A stretch of DNA of 18,923 nucleotides, taken from assembly GCA_018221165.1 (NCBI GenBank), contig JAAOYD010000066.1:1-18923 (forward strand). Direction: 5' to 3'. The position numbers and the translations under genes were made by a program. Shown here piece by piece: positions 7,669 through 14,684 of this stretch. This stretch comes from Candidatus Woesearchaeota archaeon (GTDB taxonomy: Archaea; Nanobdellota; Nanobdellia; Woesearchaeales; UBA525). The first letter of the stretch is position 1; every line of letters begins with the position of its first letter. The notes beneath the pieces were generated by a model that was not told the origin of the DNA, did no database searches, and worked only from the letters and a program-made list of their open reading frames with translations.

Positions 7669-8133
7669 ATGTATGTATTTAGCATTAACTTGCCCGTCGC
7701 GGAGATTCTCTTCGTTGTTGTCCTCCTCTTCATCGTCGCGCTGGCATTCATTATCGCTCAGCTCGGCAAAATGGCCCGGCATATCCGTGTGCTCGATGAG
7801 ACCACGCTGGAAATCCGACGCTACGAAGAGGCTGAAGAAGTCACGCTTCGTGCAGTAGAAGTAGATGCGACAACCCTCAGTCCAACTGAGCAGCGACGCG
7901 TCAGAGGCCTTTACGGTACGACCAACAAGCTCGAAGCAGTTGCTATGCGACGCATGCTCAACGGCTCAACTCAGGTCCAGGTGAAGAACAGCTTCATCAA
8001 GGCCGGTGTCCGAGAGCATGTAGCCACACGTGTTGTGAACAACGCGAGCTACTGGCTTGACCGCTACAGCATGCTGGATAGCCAGCAGGCGACAGCTGTT
8101 GAGAAGGGCGTGAAAGCAGCCGTGAAGCGCTAA
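7669..8133 (+). CDS. Small single-pass membrane protein, partner of the giant protein
   Basis: A 154-residue protein that I do not recognise. One strong hydrophobic segment spans about residues 8-31, followed at once by basic residues (GKMARHIR). By the positive-inside rule the remaining ~120 residues should be cytoplasmic. That part is charged and probably helical: a possible coiled stretch (about 37-60), then a basic region with NKLEAVAMRRML and NSFIKAGVREHVATRVV that ends KAAVKR. The start is set by the strong SD at 7655. The gene lies 12 nt after the giant secreted protein and before an oligo-T terminator, so the two probably form a bicistronic unit. A role in secretion, anchoring or assembly of the giant protein is a guess from position only. 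Confidence 0.8.
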   Translation: MYVFSINLPVAEILFVVVLLFIVALAFIIAQLGKMARHIRVLDETTLEIRRYEEAEEVTLRAVEVDATTLSPTEQRRVRGLYGTTNKLEAVAMRRMLNGSTQVQVKNSFIKAGVREHVATRVVNNASYWLDRYSMLDSQQATAVEKGVKAAVKR

Positions 8134-8134
8134 A

Positions 8135-8146
8135 AACCTTTTTTTT
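8135..8146 (+). terminator. Oligo-T terminator after the surface-protein unit
   Basis: AACC followed by eight T starts a few bases after the stop at 8133. A second AAACCTTTT lies at about 8154-8162. The AAACC-T(n) form recurs after both lipoprotein genes. Confidence 0.65.
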
Positions 8147-8172
8147 GATTATCAAACCTTTTCTTAACACAA

Positions 8173-8240
8173 TTTTTTTAAACATCACAAGATTTCTCTA
8201 CAGTATAGGGGTAATATGAATATCGTTCGGTTGAATGATA
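8173..8240 (+). promoter_or_regulatory. Promoter/leader copy A with perfect 8-bp hairpin
   Basis: An AT-rich TATA (TTTTTTTAAAC, about 8173-8183) is followed by CTCTACAGTATAGGGGTAAT and ATGAATATC. The latter part closely matches the leader of the second lipoprotein gene (9331-9357). A hairpin TATCGTTC-GGTT-GAATGATA (8221-8240; eight pairs, one G-U) sits where the other copies have theirs, but no SD/ATG follows it directly. It may drive a 33-codon frame or a longer leader, or it may be a decayed duplicate. Confidence 0.5.
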
Positions 8241-8317
8241 CTGGTGTTTGTGAGTTCAGGTGTAGTTGTGTGAAACTCATTTCACCGAAAACTTTTAAAA
8301 CAGATTATCTCCTCTGA
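8216..8317 (+). other. Possible 33-codon small ORF after leader copy A
   Basis: ATG at 8216 follows GGGGTAAT and reads open to TGA 8315-8317. The product would start MNIVRLND and has three Cys. It has no recognisable features. In the homologous leader copy at 9349 the same start gives only MNIIP and then stops, so conservation as a protein is not supported within this window. It could be a leader peptide, a remnant, or chance. Confidence 0.2.
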
Positions 8318-8370
8318 GTCACTGGGGAGGTAAAGTAAAATAATCATTCCTTGGATGGAATGGGGTGAAA
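8291..8370 (+). promoter_or_regulatory. Promoter/leader copy B with hairpin and SD, for lipoprotein 1
   Basis: TATA-like CTTTTAAAA (8292-8300) follows a purine-rich BRE-like CCGAAA and would start transcription near 8322. The leader holds CATTCC-TTGGAT-GGAATG (8345-8362), a 6-bp stem, and then SD GGGGTGA (8362-8368) 4 nt before ATG 8373. The hairpin stem and SD match those of leader copy C almost exactly. Confidence 0.6.
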
Positions 8371-8372
8371 AC

Positions 8373-9248
8373 ATGAAGTTTAGTTTGATTATGATGATAG
8401 TAGCAGTCGTCGCACTTGTGGCGTGTACTGCACCGACAGATTCCGGTTCTGAGAACCTTGTGCCGTCTGACGAGTATGTCAGCATCAGTAAGGCGAAAGA
8501 TATCGCGAAGGTATGGGTTGCCGAGCAGCCTGAATACGAAGGCTACCGCTACACTGGCTACGGTTCTACTGGTCCAGACAAGAAGAGTCCGGCTGGCTTC
8601 ACAGATGTTGCTGAGAAAGCATGGGAAGTCCGCTTCAATAACGCCAAGACGCAGCGAAGCCTCTTTGTCTACGTCTCCACTAATACTGGTGACGTCTTCG
8701 ACACGCGTGAGATGGACTCGCGTGACTTCGGTTGGGGTCAAGAGAACCTCGTCCCGACTGGAGAGACACCGACCGTGACGCAGGAACAGGCTCAAGCCAT
8801 TGCAGACGACTACAGCGAGGGTACCTACGAAGGTAGTCGCCTCGTGCACGCAGTCCCTGATGGCGCTCAAGCCCGCGGTTTGGCTCAGCTTGCATGGGAA
8901 GTCCGCTATGTGCGCAACGACGGCAAGTATGCTGATCTGATTTATGTCTCAGCTGTGAGCGGAGAAGTCCTTCGAACGCACTTTGTTCCGGTCAAGACCA
9001 TTGGCGGCGACAACGCTGAGAACTTGCTCCCTGGCGAGGTCGCCGACGAGTATGGTGTGCCTGATGCAAGCGTCACGCTTGTGCATGCGAAGCCTATCTC
9101 CGAGACTGGTAAGGAAAGCCCGGCTGAGTTGGCGTACGAGGTCAGAATTGAGCGCCCGGACGATGGCAAGATGGACTTGATCTACATCTCAGTCGAGACC
9201 GGCGAAGTCATCCGCAGTACGACCAAGCGCCTCGGAAGCTACAACTAA
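8373..9248 (+). CDS. Lipoprotein with three PepSY-like repeats
   Basis: A 291-residue predicted lipoprotein. A short hydrophobic signal ends in the lipobox LVAC with Cys18, so the mature protein should be lipid-anchored outside the membrane. Three PepSY-like units follow, each ending in a pair of strands: AWEVRF...FVYVSTNTGDVF (about 83-105), AWEVRY...LIYVSAVSGEVLRT (about 174-200) and AYEVRI...LIYISVETGEVIRS (about 254-280). PepSY units are known as inhibitory or regulatory domains of secreted peptidases and as extracytoplasmic modules; no catalytic residues are seen here. Residues from about 120 to the end closely match the next gene, which lacks the first unit. ATG 8373 is chosen over in-frame ATG 8355 because GGGGTGA lies just before it and the signal then starts with MKF. 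Confidence 0.85.
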   Translation: MKFSLIMMIVAVVALVACTAPTDSGSENLVPSDEYVSISKAKDIAKVWVAEQPEYEGYRYTGYGSTGPDKKSPAGFTDVAEKAWEVRFNNAKTQRSLFVYVSTNTGDVFDTREMDSRDFGWGQENLVPTGETPTVTQEQAQAIADDYSEGTYEGSRLVHAVPDGAQARGLAQLAWEVRYVRNDGKYADLIYVSAVSGEVLRTHFVPVKTIGGDNAENLLPGEVADEYGVPDASVTLVHAKPISETGKESPAELAYEVRIERPDDGKMDLIYISVETGEVIRSTTKRLGSYN

Positions 9249-9258
9249 GCTTCCACGC

Positions 9259-9269
9259 AAACCTTTTTT
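9259..9269 (+). terminator. Oligo-T terminator after lipoprotein 1
   Basis: AAACCTTTTTT lies 10 nt after the stop codon, followed by further T-runs to 9285. Confidence 0.6.
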
Positions 9270-9306
9270 ACCCTTTTTCTTTTTCATTCTTCACGTTTTA
9301 CACAAC

Positions 9307-9379
9307 CTTTTTAAGTGGTTCTTGTTTTCTCTACCTATAAGGGGTAATATGAATATCATTCCTTAACGGAATGGGGTGA
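9307..9379 (+). promoter_or_regulatory. Promoter/leader copy C with hairpin and SD, for lipoprotein 2
   Basis: TATA-like CTTTTTAAG (9307-9315) predicts a start near 9337. The leader contains GGGGTAAT, a five-codon frame (MNIIP, 9349-9366), a hairpin CATTCC-TTAAC-GGAATG (9357-9373), and SD GGGGTGA (9373-9379) before ATG 9384. The stop codon of the tiny frame lies in the hairpin loop. Confidence 0.6.
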
Positions 9380-9383
9380 AACC

Positions 9384-9977
9384 ATGAAGTACACCATTGC
9401 ATTTATGGCGTTGGCGCTTATCGCGCTCGCGGCATGTACAGCTCCGCAGGGCGGCAACGAGAATCTTATGCCGACTGGAGAGACACCGACAGTTGATGAA
9501 GAACAGGCAGTCGAGATTGCCAGTGGCGCCAGTGAAGGTACCTTTGTTGGTGCTCGCCTCGTGCACGCACGACCTGATGGCATCCAAGCTCGTGGCTTTG
9601 CCCAGCTTGCGTGGGAAGTCCGCTTCACGCGTGAGAACTCTGCGTTCAGTGACTTGATTTACGTTTCAGCAGTGAGCGGCGAGATTCTCCGCACATCGCA
9701 GATTGAGACTCGCAACATGTGGGACAGCGACGCCGAGAACCTCATCCCTGAGGATGAAGCAGTGGCCCAGATTGAAGCTGAGTACGGCGTCGAGTCGACC
9801 AGCGTCAAGATAGTCCACGCCAAGCCGCGCAACTCGAACCTGAAGGAAGGCCTGCCTGTGCTCGCCTACGAGATTCAGCTCACGCGAGGCAACTGGGTCG
9901 ACCTCATCTATGTTGACGTCGAAACCGGCGAAGTGATCCGTACGGACATCCAGTCCGCGACGCGCATCATCAACTAG
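9384..9977 (+). CDS. Lipoprotein with two PepSY-like repeats, paralogue of the preceding gene
   Basis: A 197-residue predicted lipoprotein: hydrophobic signal, lipobox LAAC with Cys18, then two PepSY-like units ending LIYVSAVSGEILRT and LIYVDVETGEVIRT. It matches the C-terminal two-thirds of the preceding protein closely (for example ENLxPTGETPTV and GxAQLAWEVR are shared), so the pair arose by tandem duplication followed by gain or loss of one unit. It has its own promoter, leader hairpin and terminator, so the two genes are probably separate transcripts under the same control. No enzyme motif is seen. It probably sits on the outer face of the membrane; binding of a secreted protease or surface protein is a family-based guess. 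Confidence 0.85.
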   Translation: MKYTIAFMALALIALAACTAPQGGNENLMPTGETPTVDEEQAVEIASGASEGTFVGARLVHARPDGIQARGFAQLAWEVRFTRENSAFSDLIYVSAVSGEILRTSQIETRNMWDSDAENLIPEDEAVAQIEAEYGVESTSVKIVHAKPRNSNLKEGLPVLAYEIQLTRGNWVDLIYVDVETGEVIRTDIQSATRIIN

Positions 9978-9987
9978 AGTTGTTCTG

Positions 9988-9998
9988 AAACCTTTTTT
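9988..9998 (+). terminator. Oligo-T terminator after lipoprotein 2
   Basis: AAACCTTTTTT lies 10 nt after the stop, with more T-rich sequence to 10018. Confidence 0.6.
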
Positions 9999-10036
9999 CT
10001 CACTTCTTTTCATTTTTCTCTGCGTCAAGCTAAAAG

Positions 10037-10045
10037 CATATAAAA
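10037..10045 (+). promoter_or_regulatory. TATA box of the DUF4344-like lipoprotein gene
   Basis: CATATAAAA is centred about 26 nt upstream of ATG 10066, so the mRNA should start at or next to the A of the ATG (leaderless). Confidence 0.7.
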
Positions 10046-10065
10046 CCCGCTTCATTCCTACCACT

Positions 10066-10857
10066 ATGCGTTGGGGGATATGTATCATAGCGGTTCTTGC
10101 ATTGCTCCTGTTCTCAGCCTGCGCTCAGCAAACAGGCCCAAAATACCGCGGCACTGACTTTGATTTGGTCATCTACGAGCCAAGCGAAGAGTTCCAGGAT
10201 CACATTGACATGCTCCAAGCTTCTAATTTCATTGATGTTGTTGAATTTATTGATGAATCCTTCGCAGAATCACCAGGAATTGTCGTTCGCTTTCAGACGT
10301 GTGGTGCCGTGAACGCGCAATGGCGACCGAGTTCCTACGAAGTAGCTATCTGCTACGAGCTTTTGGACTACCTTGACAACAACGAAGCAGAACTCAATAT
10401 GGAGGACGCGCCAGAAGATTTTGACAAGGAAGCAGCAGTCACATTTTTCTATCTCCACGAAGTGGCGCACGCACTCATCGATGTCTATGACTTGCCTGTT
10501 ACTGGACGCGAAGAAGATGTTGCCGACCAGTTTGCAGTCATCCTTCTTGCTAATCATGAAGCAGATGATGCGCTCGTTGCAAGCGCGATGTTCTTCTACG
10601 ATCGCATGGAGACTGTGGAGAACTTCCCTATCTGGAGCAAGCATCCTCTAGATGAGCAGCGTCTTTACAATCTTCTCTGCTGGGCCTACGGCCAGAACCC
10701 TGACCGGTACCAAGATGTGGTTACTAATGGACACCTGCCGCAGAGCCGCGCAGACAGGTGCGGCCAGGAATCAGCCCAAGCCGCACGTTCATGGGGTAGA
10801 TTACTTGTAGAATTCTTAAACGAAGAGAAGGCTGCAGAAATCCGCAAGAAGATTTAG
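10066..10857 (+). CDS. DUF4344-like metallopeptidase lipoprotein
   Basis: A 263-residue protein with a hydrophobic signal and lipobox FSAC (Cys19), so it is probably lipid-anchored outside the membrane. The core matches the DUF4344 putative metallopeptidase family: a CGxxNAxW segment near residues 79-86, an EVAICYEL strand, and the zinc-binding helix HEVAH (131-135), followed by DLPVTGREEDVADQF (143-156), where a downstream Glu or Asp is likely the third metal ligand. A later WSKHPLDEQRLYNLLCW segment is also family-like. Activity and substrate are not established for the family. The gene has its own leaderless promoter. It ends by overlapping the convergent thiolase gene by 4 nt, with no T-tract after it. 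Confidence 0.85.
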   Translation: MRWGICIIAVLALLLFSACAQQTGPKYRGTDFDLVIYEPSEEFQDHIDMLQASNFIDVVEFIDESFAESPGIVVRFQTCGAVNAQWRPSSYEVAICYELLDYLDNNEAELNMEDAPEDFDKEAAVTFFYLHEVAHALIDVYDLPVTGREEDVADQFAVILLANHEADDALVASAMFFYDRMETVENFPIWSKHPLDEQRLYNLLCWAYGQNPDRYQDVVTNGHLPQSRADRCGQESAQAARSWGRLLVEFLNEEKAAEIRKKI

Positions 10858-11735
10858 TTCTTCATCACTTTACAATACACGCATTCATCCTTGCTGGTCG
10901 TCGGGAAACCGCAGCTTGGGCAGTCATGGAGCTGACCAGCAGCTTCACCTTCTTCCACTTCTTTATGGGGTTCCTGGAGCTTGATGACTGATTTCAGAAG
11001 ACTTTTCTTATCATCTTTGGAGAACCAGGCGTGCTTTAGTTTGAACTTGATTTGCGGATTGTCATGGCTGAAGGGGCATTCGTCAACATCATGAGGGATA
11101 CCTTTGAGGAGACAGTAGAGACGGTTCTCCTTCTCGGTGAGGTAGTACAAAGGTTTGACTCTGCCTGCGAGTTTGTTCTTTGGTTTTGGCGGGAGAATCT
11201 TTTGTTGGCGTCTCAGCTGGTCAACATTTCTGTGAATCAAGTTGTGCATCGCGACGAAGAACTCGTCGTCCAGGTTATGGCCTGTGGCGAGATAGTCATA
11301 GCCGTTATCGACAGCGGCTTTATTCAGTAGATAACGTTTGATGACGCCACACTGGCTGCAAGGTTTCATCTTCTCGCCGGCGAAAGCAGGAATCTGTTTT
11401 GCATGGTCTTTCAAGTCCTCGATAATTAATGGGAGGTTGTACTTTTTAGCTAATTCCTTGCCGACTTCTAATCCTTTCTCAGAATAATCAGGAATTTGGA
11501 GGTTGATGGTGAAGAGCCCGAGCTCTAATCCGTATTCATCCTTAATCTTGTTCAAGACGTCGACCAACGCACTGCTGTCCTTGCCGCCGCTGATACCGAT
11601 GAGAATCTTCACGTTCCGGGCATGCGTGCTCTGGAAGTACTTCCCGACCTTCTTCTCATAATAGGCCAGGAAGTGCTCCTCGCAGAAGCGTAACGGAGCG
11701 TAAATAGCTTTCTTTCTACAGAGTTTGCAACGCAT
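10854..11735 (-). CDS. TtuA/Ncs6-family tRNA 2-thiolation protein (TIGR00269 type)
   Basis: A 293-residue cytoplasmic enzyme. An N-terminal zinc finger (C3, C6, C18, H21) precedes the PP-loop ATP-binding motif SGGKDSS (49-55), which adenylates the target uridine. C126 and C129 (CSQC) with C220 (DECPF) are placed to hold a [4Fe-4S] cluster as in TtuA. GHNLDDE (152-158) is the conserved motif after it. A C-terminal zinc finger (CPSCG...CVYC) closes the protein. It is therefore complete. Whether it thiolates U34 (Ncs6-like) or U54 (TtuA-like) cannot be read from sequence alone. It is the last gene of the seven-gene minus-strand run, 12 nt after the bPH-like gene, an unexpected place for a tRNA-modification gene. 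No terminator is visible after it. Confidence 0.92.
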   Translation of the reverse strand: MRCKLCRKKAIYAPLRFCEEHFLAYYEKKVGKYFQSTHARNVKILIGISGGKDSSALVDVLNKIKDEYGLELGLFTINLQIPDYSEKGLEVGKELAKKYNLPLIIEDLKDHAKQIPAFAGEKMKPCSQCGVIKRYLLNKAAVDNGYDYLATGHNLDDEFFVAMHNLIHRNVDQLRRQQKILPPKPKNKLAGRVKPLYYLTEKENRLYCLLKGIPHDVDECPFSHDNPQIKFKLKHAWFSKDDKKSLLKSVIKLQEPHKEVEEGEAAGQLHDCPSCGFPTTSKDECVYCKVMKN

Positions 11736-11747
11736 GGCTGCCGAGAA

Positions 11748-12233
11748 TCAGCGTGCCTTTTTATGTTTGGCCTTCTTGATGTGCTCTTTGAGCATGGCGA
11801 CGAAGGCATCAGGGTTTGTTGGTGTGAAAGCGAGATTCGATTTTCCCTTTTGGTGGATAAGGACGCATGGCTGGTAACGGGTGGTAACCCACCAGGTGCC
11901 TTTGAACCAGTGCATACCCAGGCCGACATACCACGGGTACTTCTCTAGAATCTCTATCTTCTCTACATCCTTGTATTCTATTCGTGAACGCAAGGGCCAG
12001 AGCCAGGCAGTCACCGCTTCCTCATCCAGCTCGTAACGCATGTTTGAGAATGACAAGGCTCCCCAGGTCATCAAGGGCGCGGCGATGAAGAATGCCAACC
12101 AGCCTTCGTTCTGGTTCCAGGCCAGATTGGCGAAGATGAGGACAAAGGCAAGTGCCAAGAGATTGAATGCTGTGACAAGAAGCGGGTAGTGCGGCGCTTT
12201 CTCGGAATAGATGATTTCCATAGTATCACTCAT
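11748..12233 (-). CDS. bPH-like membrane protein (two TM segments plus PH-like domain)
   Basis: A 161-residue protein. Residues about 17-37 and 44-62 are hydrophobic and likely form a membrane hairpin. The rest resembles a bacterial/archaeal PH-like (bPH2/YdbT-type) domain: a strand pair with YELDEEAVTAWLWPLRSRIEYKDV, a loop with YPWYVGLGMHW, and a final helix PDAFVAMLKEH. The very end is basic (KKAKHKKAR). Its ATG overlaps the stop of the upstream permease by 8 nt, so it is probably translationally coupled to the ABC system. Function is unknown; it could be an accessory membrane subunit. Confidence 0.75.
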   Translation of the reverse strand: MSDTMEIIYSEKAPHYPLLVTAFNLLALAFVLIFANLAWNQNEGWLAFFIAAPLMTWGALSFSNMRYELDEEAVTAWLWPLRSRIEYKDVEKIEILEKYPWYVGLGMHWFKGTWWVTTRYQPCVLIHQKGKSNLAFTPTNPDAFVAMLKEHIKKAKHKKAR

Positions 12234-13452
12234 ATCTGAGAGCCTCCACTGGCTGCGCCTTGCTCGCTTGATAGGCAGGAGCGAGGCCGCTCAGGGTGCC
12301 GACGATGAAACTGAATGCGAGGGCGGCGGCGATGAGTTCCCAGCTCCACCAAGCACGCAGATAGGGCGTGCCGAGGACAAGGGTGTTGCCAATCTCGACG
12401 GTCTTGCTGATACCGAGGCCTATGGCTACACCGATGATGCCGCCGACAAGCCCGAGCATACCGCTTTCGATAAGGAAGATGAAGAGGATGTCGCCATTGC
12501 GAGCGCCGATAGCCTTCATGATGCCAATCTCGTTGGTACGCTCCACCACAGCAGTGTACATGGTGTTCATGATGCCGATGCCCCCGATGATGAGGGAGAT
12601 GCTGGCGATGCCGACGATGACCACATTCACGATGAGGAGTATCTCGTTGAAGCTCGCGATGAGCTCTTCCGCCGTTTGGATGGTGAAGTCCTCATCGCCC
12701 TCGTCCAGGCCGCGGTCGCTCCGTAGGTCCTTCTTGACGCCTTCCGCGACTGCGGTCATGTCTGCGCCTTCTTTGACACGGACAATCATCTGCATGTAGT
12801 TGTCCTCGAGCCGCTTGTCGAAGATGCGTTCATAGGCTTCTGAAGTAATATACACTGTCTGGTCATCCCCTGAGTTGCCCACCTTGTCCTGGAAACCGAC
12901 AACTTCGAACGAATGTCCGTTGATTACGATGTTGTCGTAGAGCTTGACCGACTTGCTGAACACCTTGTCCTCGCGCGTGTAATCGTAGGTGAGGTAGGCC
13001 TTGGAATTATCACCATCCTCGATAAGACGACCGTCCATGAGATAGGTCTCACCCCACACTTCCTTGAAGAGCTTCTCCCCGCCCTCGTCCAATGTCATGG
13101 CCATGACAATCACGTACGCCTCGTCGTCCTTGAATTCAATCTTCGCGCTTTGGAAGCCAAAAGCGAGACTGTCTTCCACACCGGAAGCGCGGTCGATGAT
13201 GCGGCGATCCCGTTCGGTCAAGTTGGCAGCGGTCGATGCCGCGCCAATGAGACTGGTGCCAGGTGTAACAAAGATTTTATCCGTACCAAGGGTAGCCATC
13301 TGTTCATCGACTGCGACGCCGAGACCTTGACCGAGGCTGACAATTGCGACGACTGCGGTGATGCCGATGAAGATGCCAATCATGGTGAGATAGGCGCGCA
13401 TCTTACGATGACGCAGATTCTCGAACGCTATCTTGACGTAGTCCTTCATCAT
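12226..13452 (-). CDS. MacB/FtsX-type ABC permease, copy 2
   Basis: A 408-residue permease with a short cytoplasmic start (MMKDYVKIAFENLRHRKMR), one TM (about 21-42), a large extracellular MacB-type domain (about 45-280), then three TM segments near residues 290-315, 335-360 and 375-400. The coupling segment TNEIGIMKAIGARNGD precedes TM3. MacB-type permeases do not form a solute channel; they pass ATP-driven motion to the outer domain. Start at ATG 13452 is chosen because it overlaps the upstream stop as ATGA. A longer frame upstream lies inside the preceding gene and lacks family similarity. Its closest relative in the window is the preceding gene, which has exactly the same length, so they probably form a heterodimer served by the single ATPase. 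Confidence 0.93.
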   Translation of the reverse strand: MMKDYVKIAFENLRHRKMRAYLTMIGIFIGITAVVAIVSLGQGLGVAVDEQMATLGTDKIFVTPGTSLIGAASTAANLTERDRRIIDRASGVEDSLAFGFQSAKIEFKDDEAYVIVMAMTLDEGGEKLFKEVWGETYLMDGRLIEDGDNSKAYLTYDYTREDKVFSKSVKLYDNIVINGHSFEVVGFQDKVGNSGDDQTVYITSEAYERIFDKRLEDNYMQMIVRVKEGADMTAVAEGVKKDLRSDRGLDEGDEDFTIQTAEELIASFNEILLIVNVVIVGIASISLIIGGIGIMNTMYTAVVERTNEIGIMKAIGARNGDILFIFLIESGMLGLVGGIIGVAIGLGISKTVEIGNTLVLGTPYLRAWWSWELIAAALAFSFIVGTLSGLAPAYQASKAQPVEALRYE

Positions 13453-14675
13453 TGGCGCAACGCCTCCACAGGTGGCAACTTGCTCGCTTGCATGGCTGGA
13501 TAGGTGCCTGCCAGAGAGCCAACGCCGAAGCTGAACGCGAGGCTGCCCAGGATGAGGTACCAAGGGAATGAGGCTTGGATGAGTGTTGTTCCAAGTGCGA
13601 TGGTTGCGATAATCTCGACGGTCTTGCTGAAAGCTATACCGAGGAGGATACCGATAGTGCCGCCGATGAGACCGAGGACGCCTGCCTCGACGAGGAAGAT
13701 GCCGAGCACATCGCTATTCCGGGCGCCGATGGCTTTCAGGATGCCAATTTCTTTTCGACGTTCTAAGACAGAAGTATACATAGTATTCATGATGCCGATG
13801 CCGCCAACGAGGAGCGAGATGCCTGCAATGCCGACGAGGACTGCGGTGACCACATTGAGAATGGTGCTGACTGAATCCAGGAGATCTTCAGGGCTCTCCA
13901 CCTCAAAGTCTTCCTTACCTTCTTTCAAATTGCGATGCTGGCGTAGGTCCTTCTCAATGTTCTCTACAACCAGTGCCATGTCGATACCTGGAGTGACTTG
14001 GGCGACGATGAGTCCGCTCTTTTTTGGCAGGTCCAAGAGTTCGCGTACAGGGTCCTCGTTCATGACGAATGCCATATCCACCATTGGGTTACCGGTCTTC
14101 TTGTACATTCCCACGACCTCTACTGCCTGGCCGTCTATTTTCACTTTGTCACCTACTTGCAATCCCTTGTTGTCGAACTTGGGTTCGAGATAGTCCTCGC
14201 TCATGATGACTTTCCACTGGTCGCTCTGTTTGAGCGGTCGGCCAGCAATCATGTCGCTTGGGTCGACGTTCGCGACTTCAATCACCATTTCTCGTTCCTT
14301 GGACTCTTGGGGAAGTGTCGCGACAAAAATGAATTTTTCTTTCTCGTTGAACTCGACGCGTATGGGTTCAACCAGCCTTGATGCCGCGATTTTCACACCT
14401 CTGGAACGCTTGACGACCTCGAGATCGCTGTCCATCAGCATAAGGTCCGTGTTGCTGCCAGGTGGACCGAAGCTCGGGCCTTTTGTTTGAATGGTGAGCT
14501 TGTCAGCTCCTAGCTGAAAGAATTGTTCCTCGATAGCATTCTGCATGCCCTGGCCGAGAGAGATGAGGCTGACCACTGCGGCTATCCCTATGAATATACC
14601 GATCATGGTGAGCCAGGACCTGAGCTTTCTCCTGCTCAGGCTCCTGATGGCCATGTTAAGGAAATCTTTAAACAT
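13449..14675 (-). CDS. MacB/FtsX-type ABC permease, copy 1
   Basis: A 408-residue permease with the same layout as its downstream neighbour: cytoplasmic start (MFKDFLNMAIRSLSRRKLRS), TM1 (about 21-42), extracellular MacB-PCD-like domain, and three C-terminal TM segments ending in AGTYPAMQASKLPPVEALR, a family signature. The ERRKEIGILKAIGARNSD segment is the coupling helix. The extracellular domains of the two copies have drifted much more than the TM parts, as expected for two permeases with distinct contacts. It lies 9 nt after the Ig-like protein gene and overlaps the next gene by 4 nt. The substrate is unknown: family members export peptides or lipoproteins, or remodel the envelope. Confidence 0.93.
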   Translation of the reverse strand: MFKDFLNMAIRSLSRRKLRSWLTMIGIFIGIAAVVSLISLGQGMQNAIEEQFFQLGADKLTIQTKGPSFGPPGSNTDLMLMDSDLEVVKRSRGVKIAASRLVEPIRVEFNEKEKFIFVATLPQESKEREMVIEVANVDPSDMIAGRPLKQSDQWKVIMSEDYLEPKFDNKGLQVGDKVKIDGQAVEVVGMYKKTGNPMVDMAFVMNEDPVRELLDLPKKSGLIVAQVTPGIDMALVVENIEKDLRQHRNLKEGKEDFEVESPEDLLDSVSTILNVVTAVLVGIAGISLLVGGIGIMNTMYTSVLERRKEIGILKAIGARNSDVLGIFLVEAGVLGLIGGTIGILLGIAFSKTVEIIATIALGTTLIQASFPWYLILGSLAFSFGVGSLAGTYPAMQASKLPPVEALRQ

Positions 14676-14684
14676 GTTTGCAGC

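Noticed and set aside
8355..8372. ATG 8355 as start of lipoprotein 1
   Set aside because: It lies at the loop/stem junction of the leader hairpin, and the matching ATG in the paralogue hits a stop at once. ATG 8373 follows the shared SD GGGGTGA.
13453..13563. N-terminal extension of permease copy 2
   Set aside because: It would lie inside the upstream permease, has no family similarity, and ATG 13452 forms a clean ATGA overlap.
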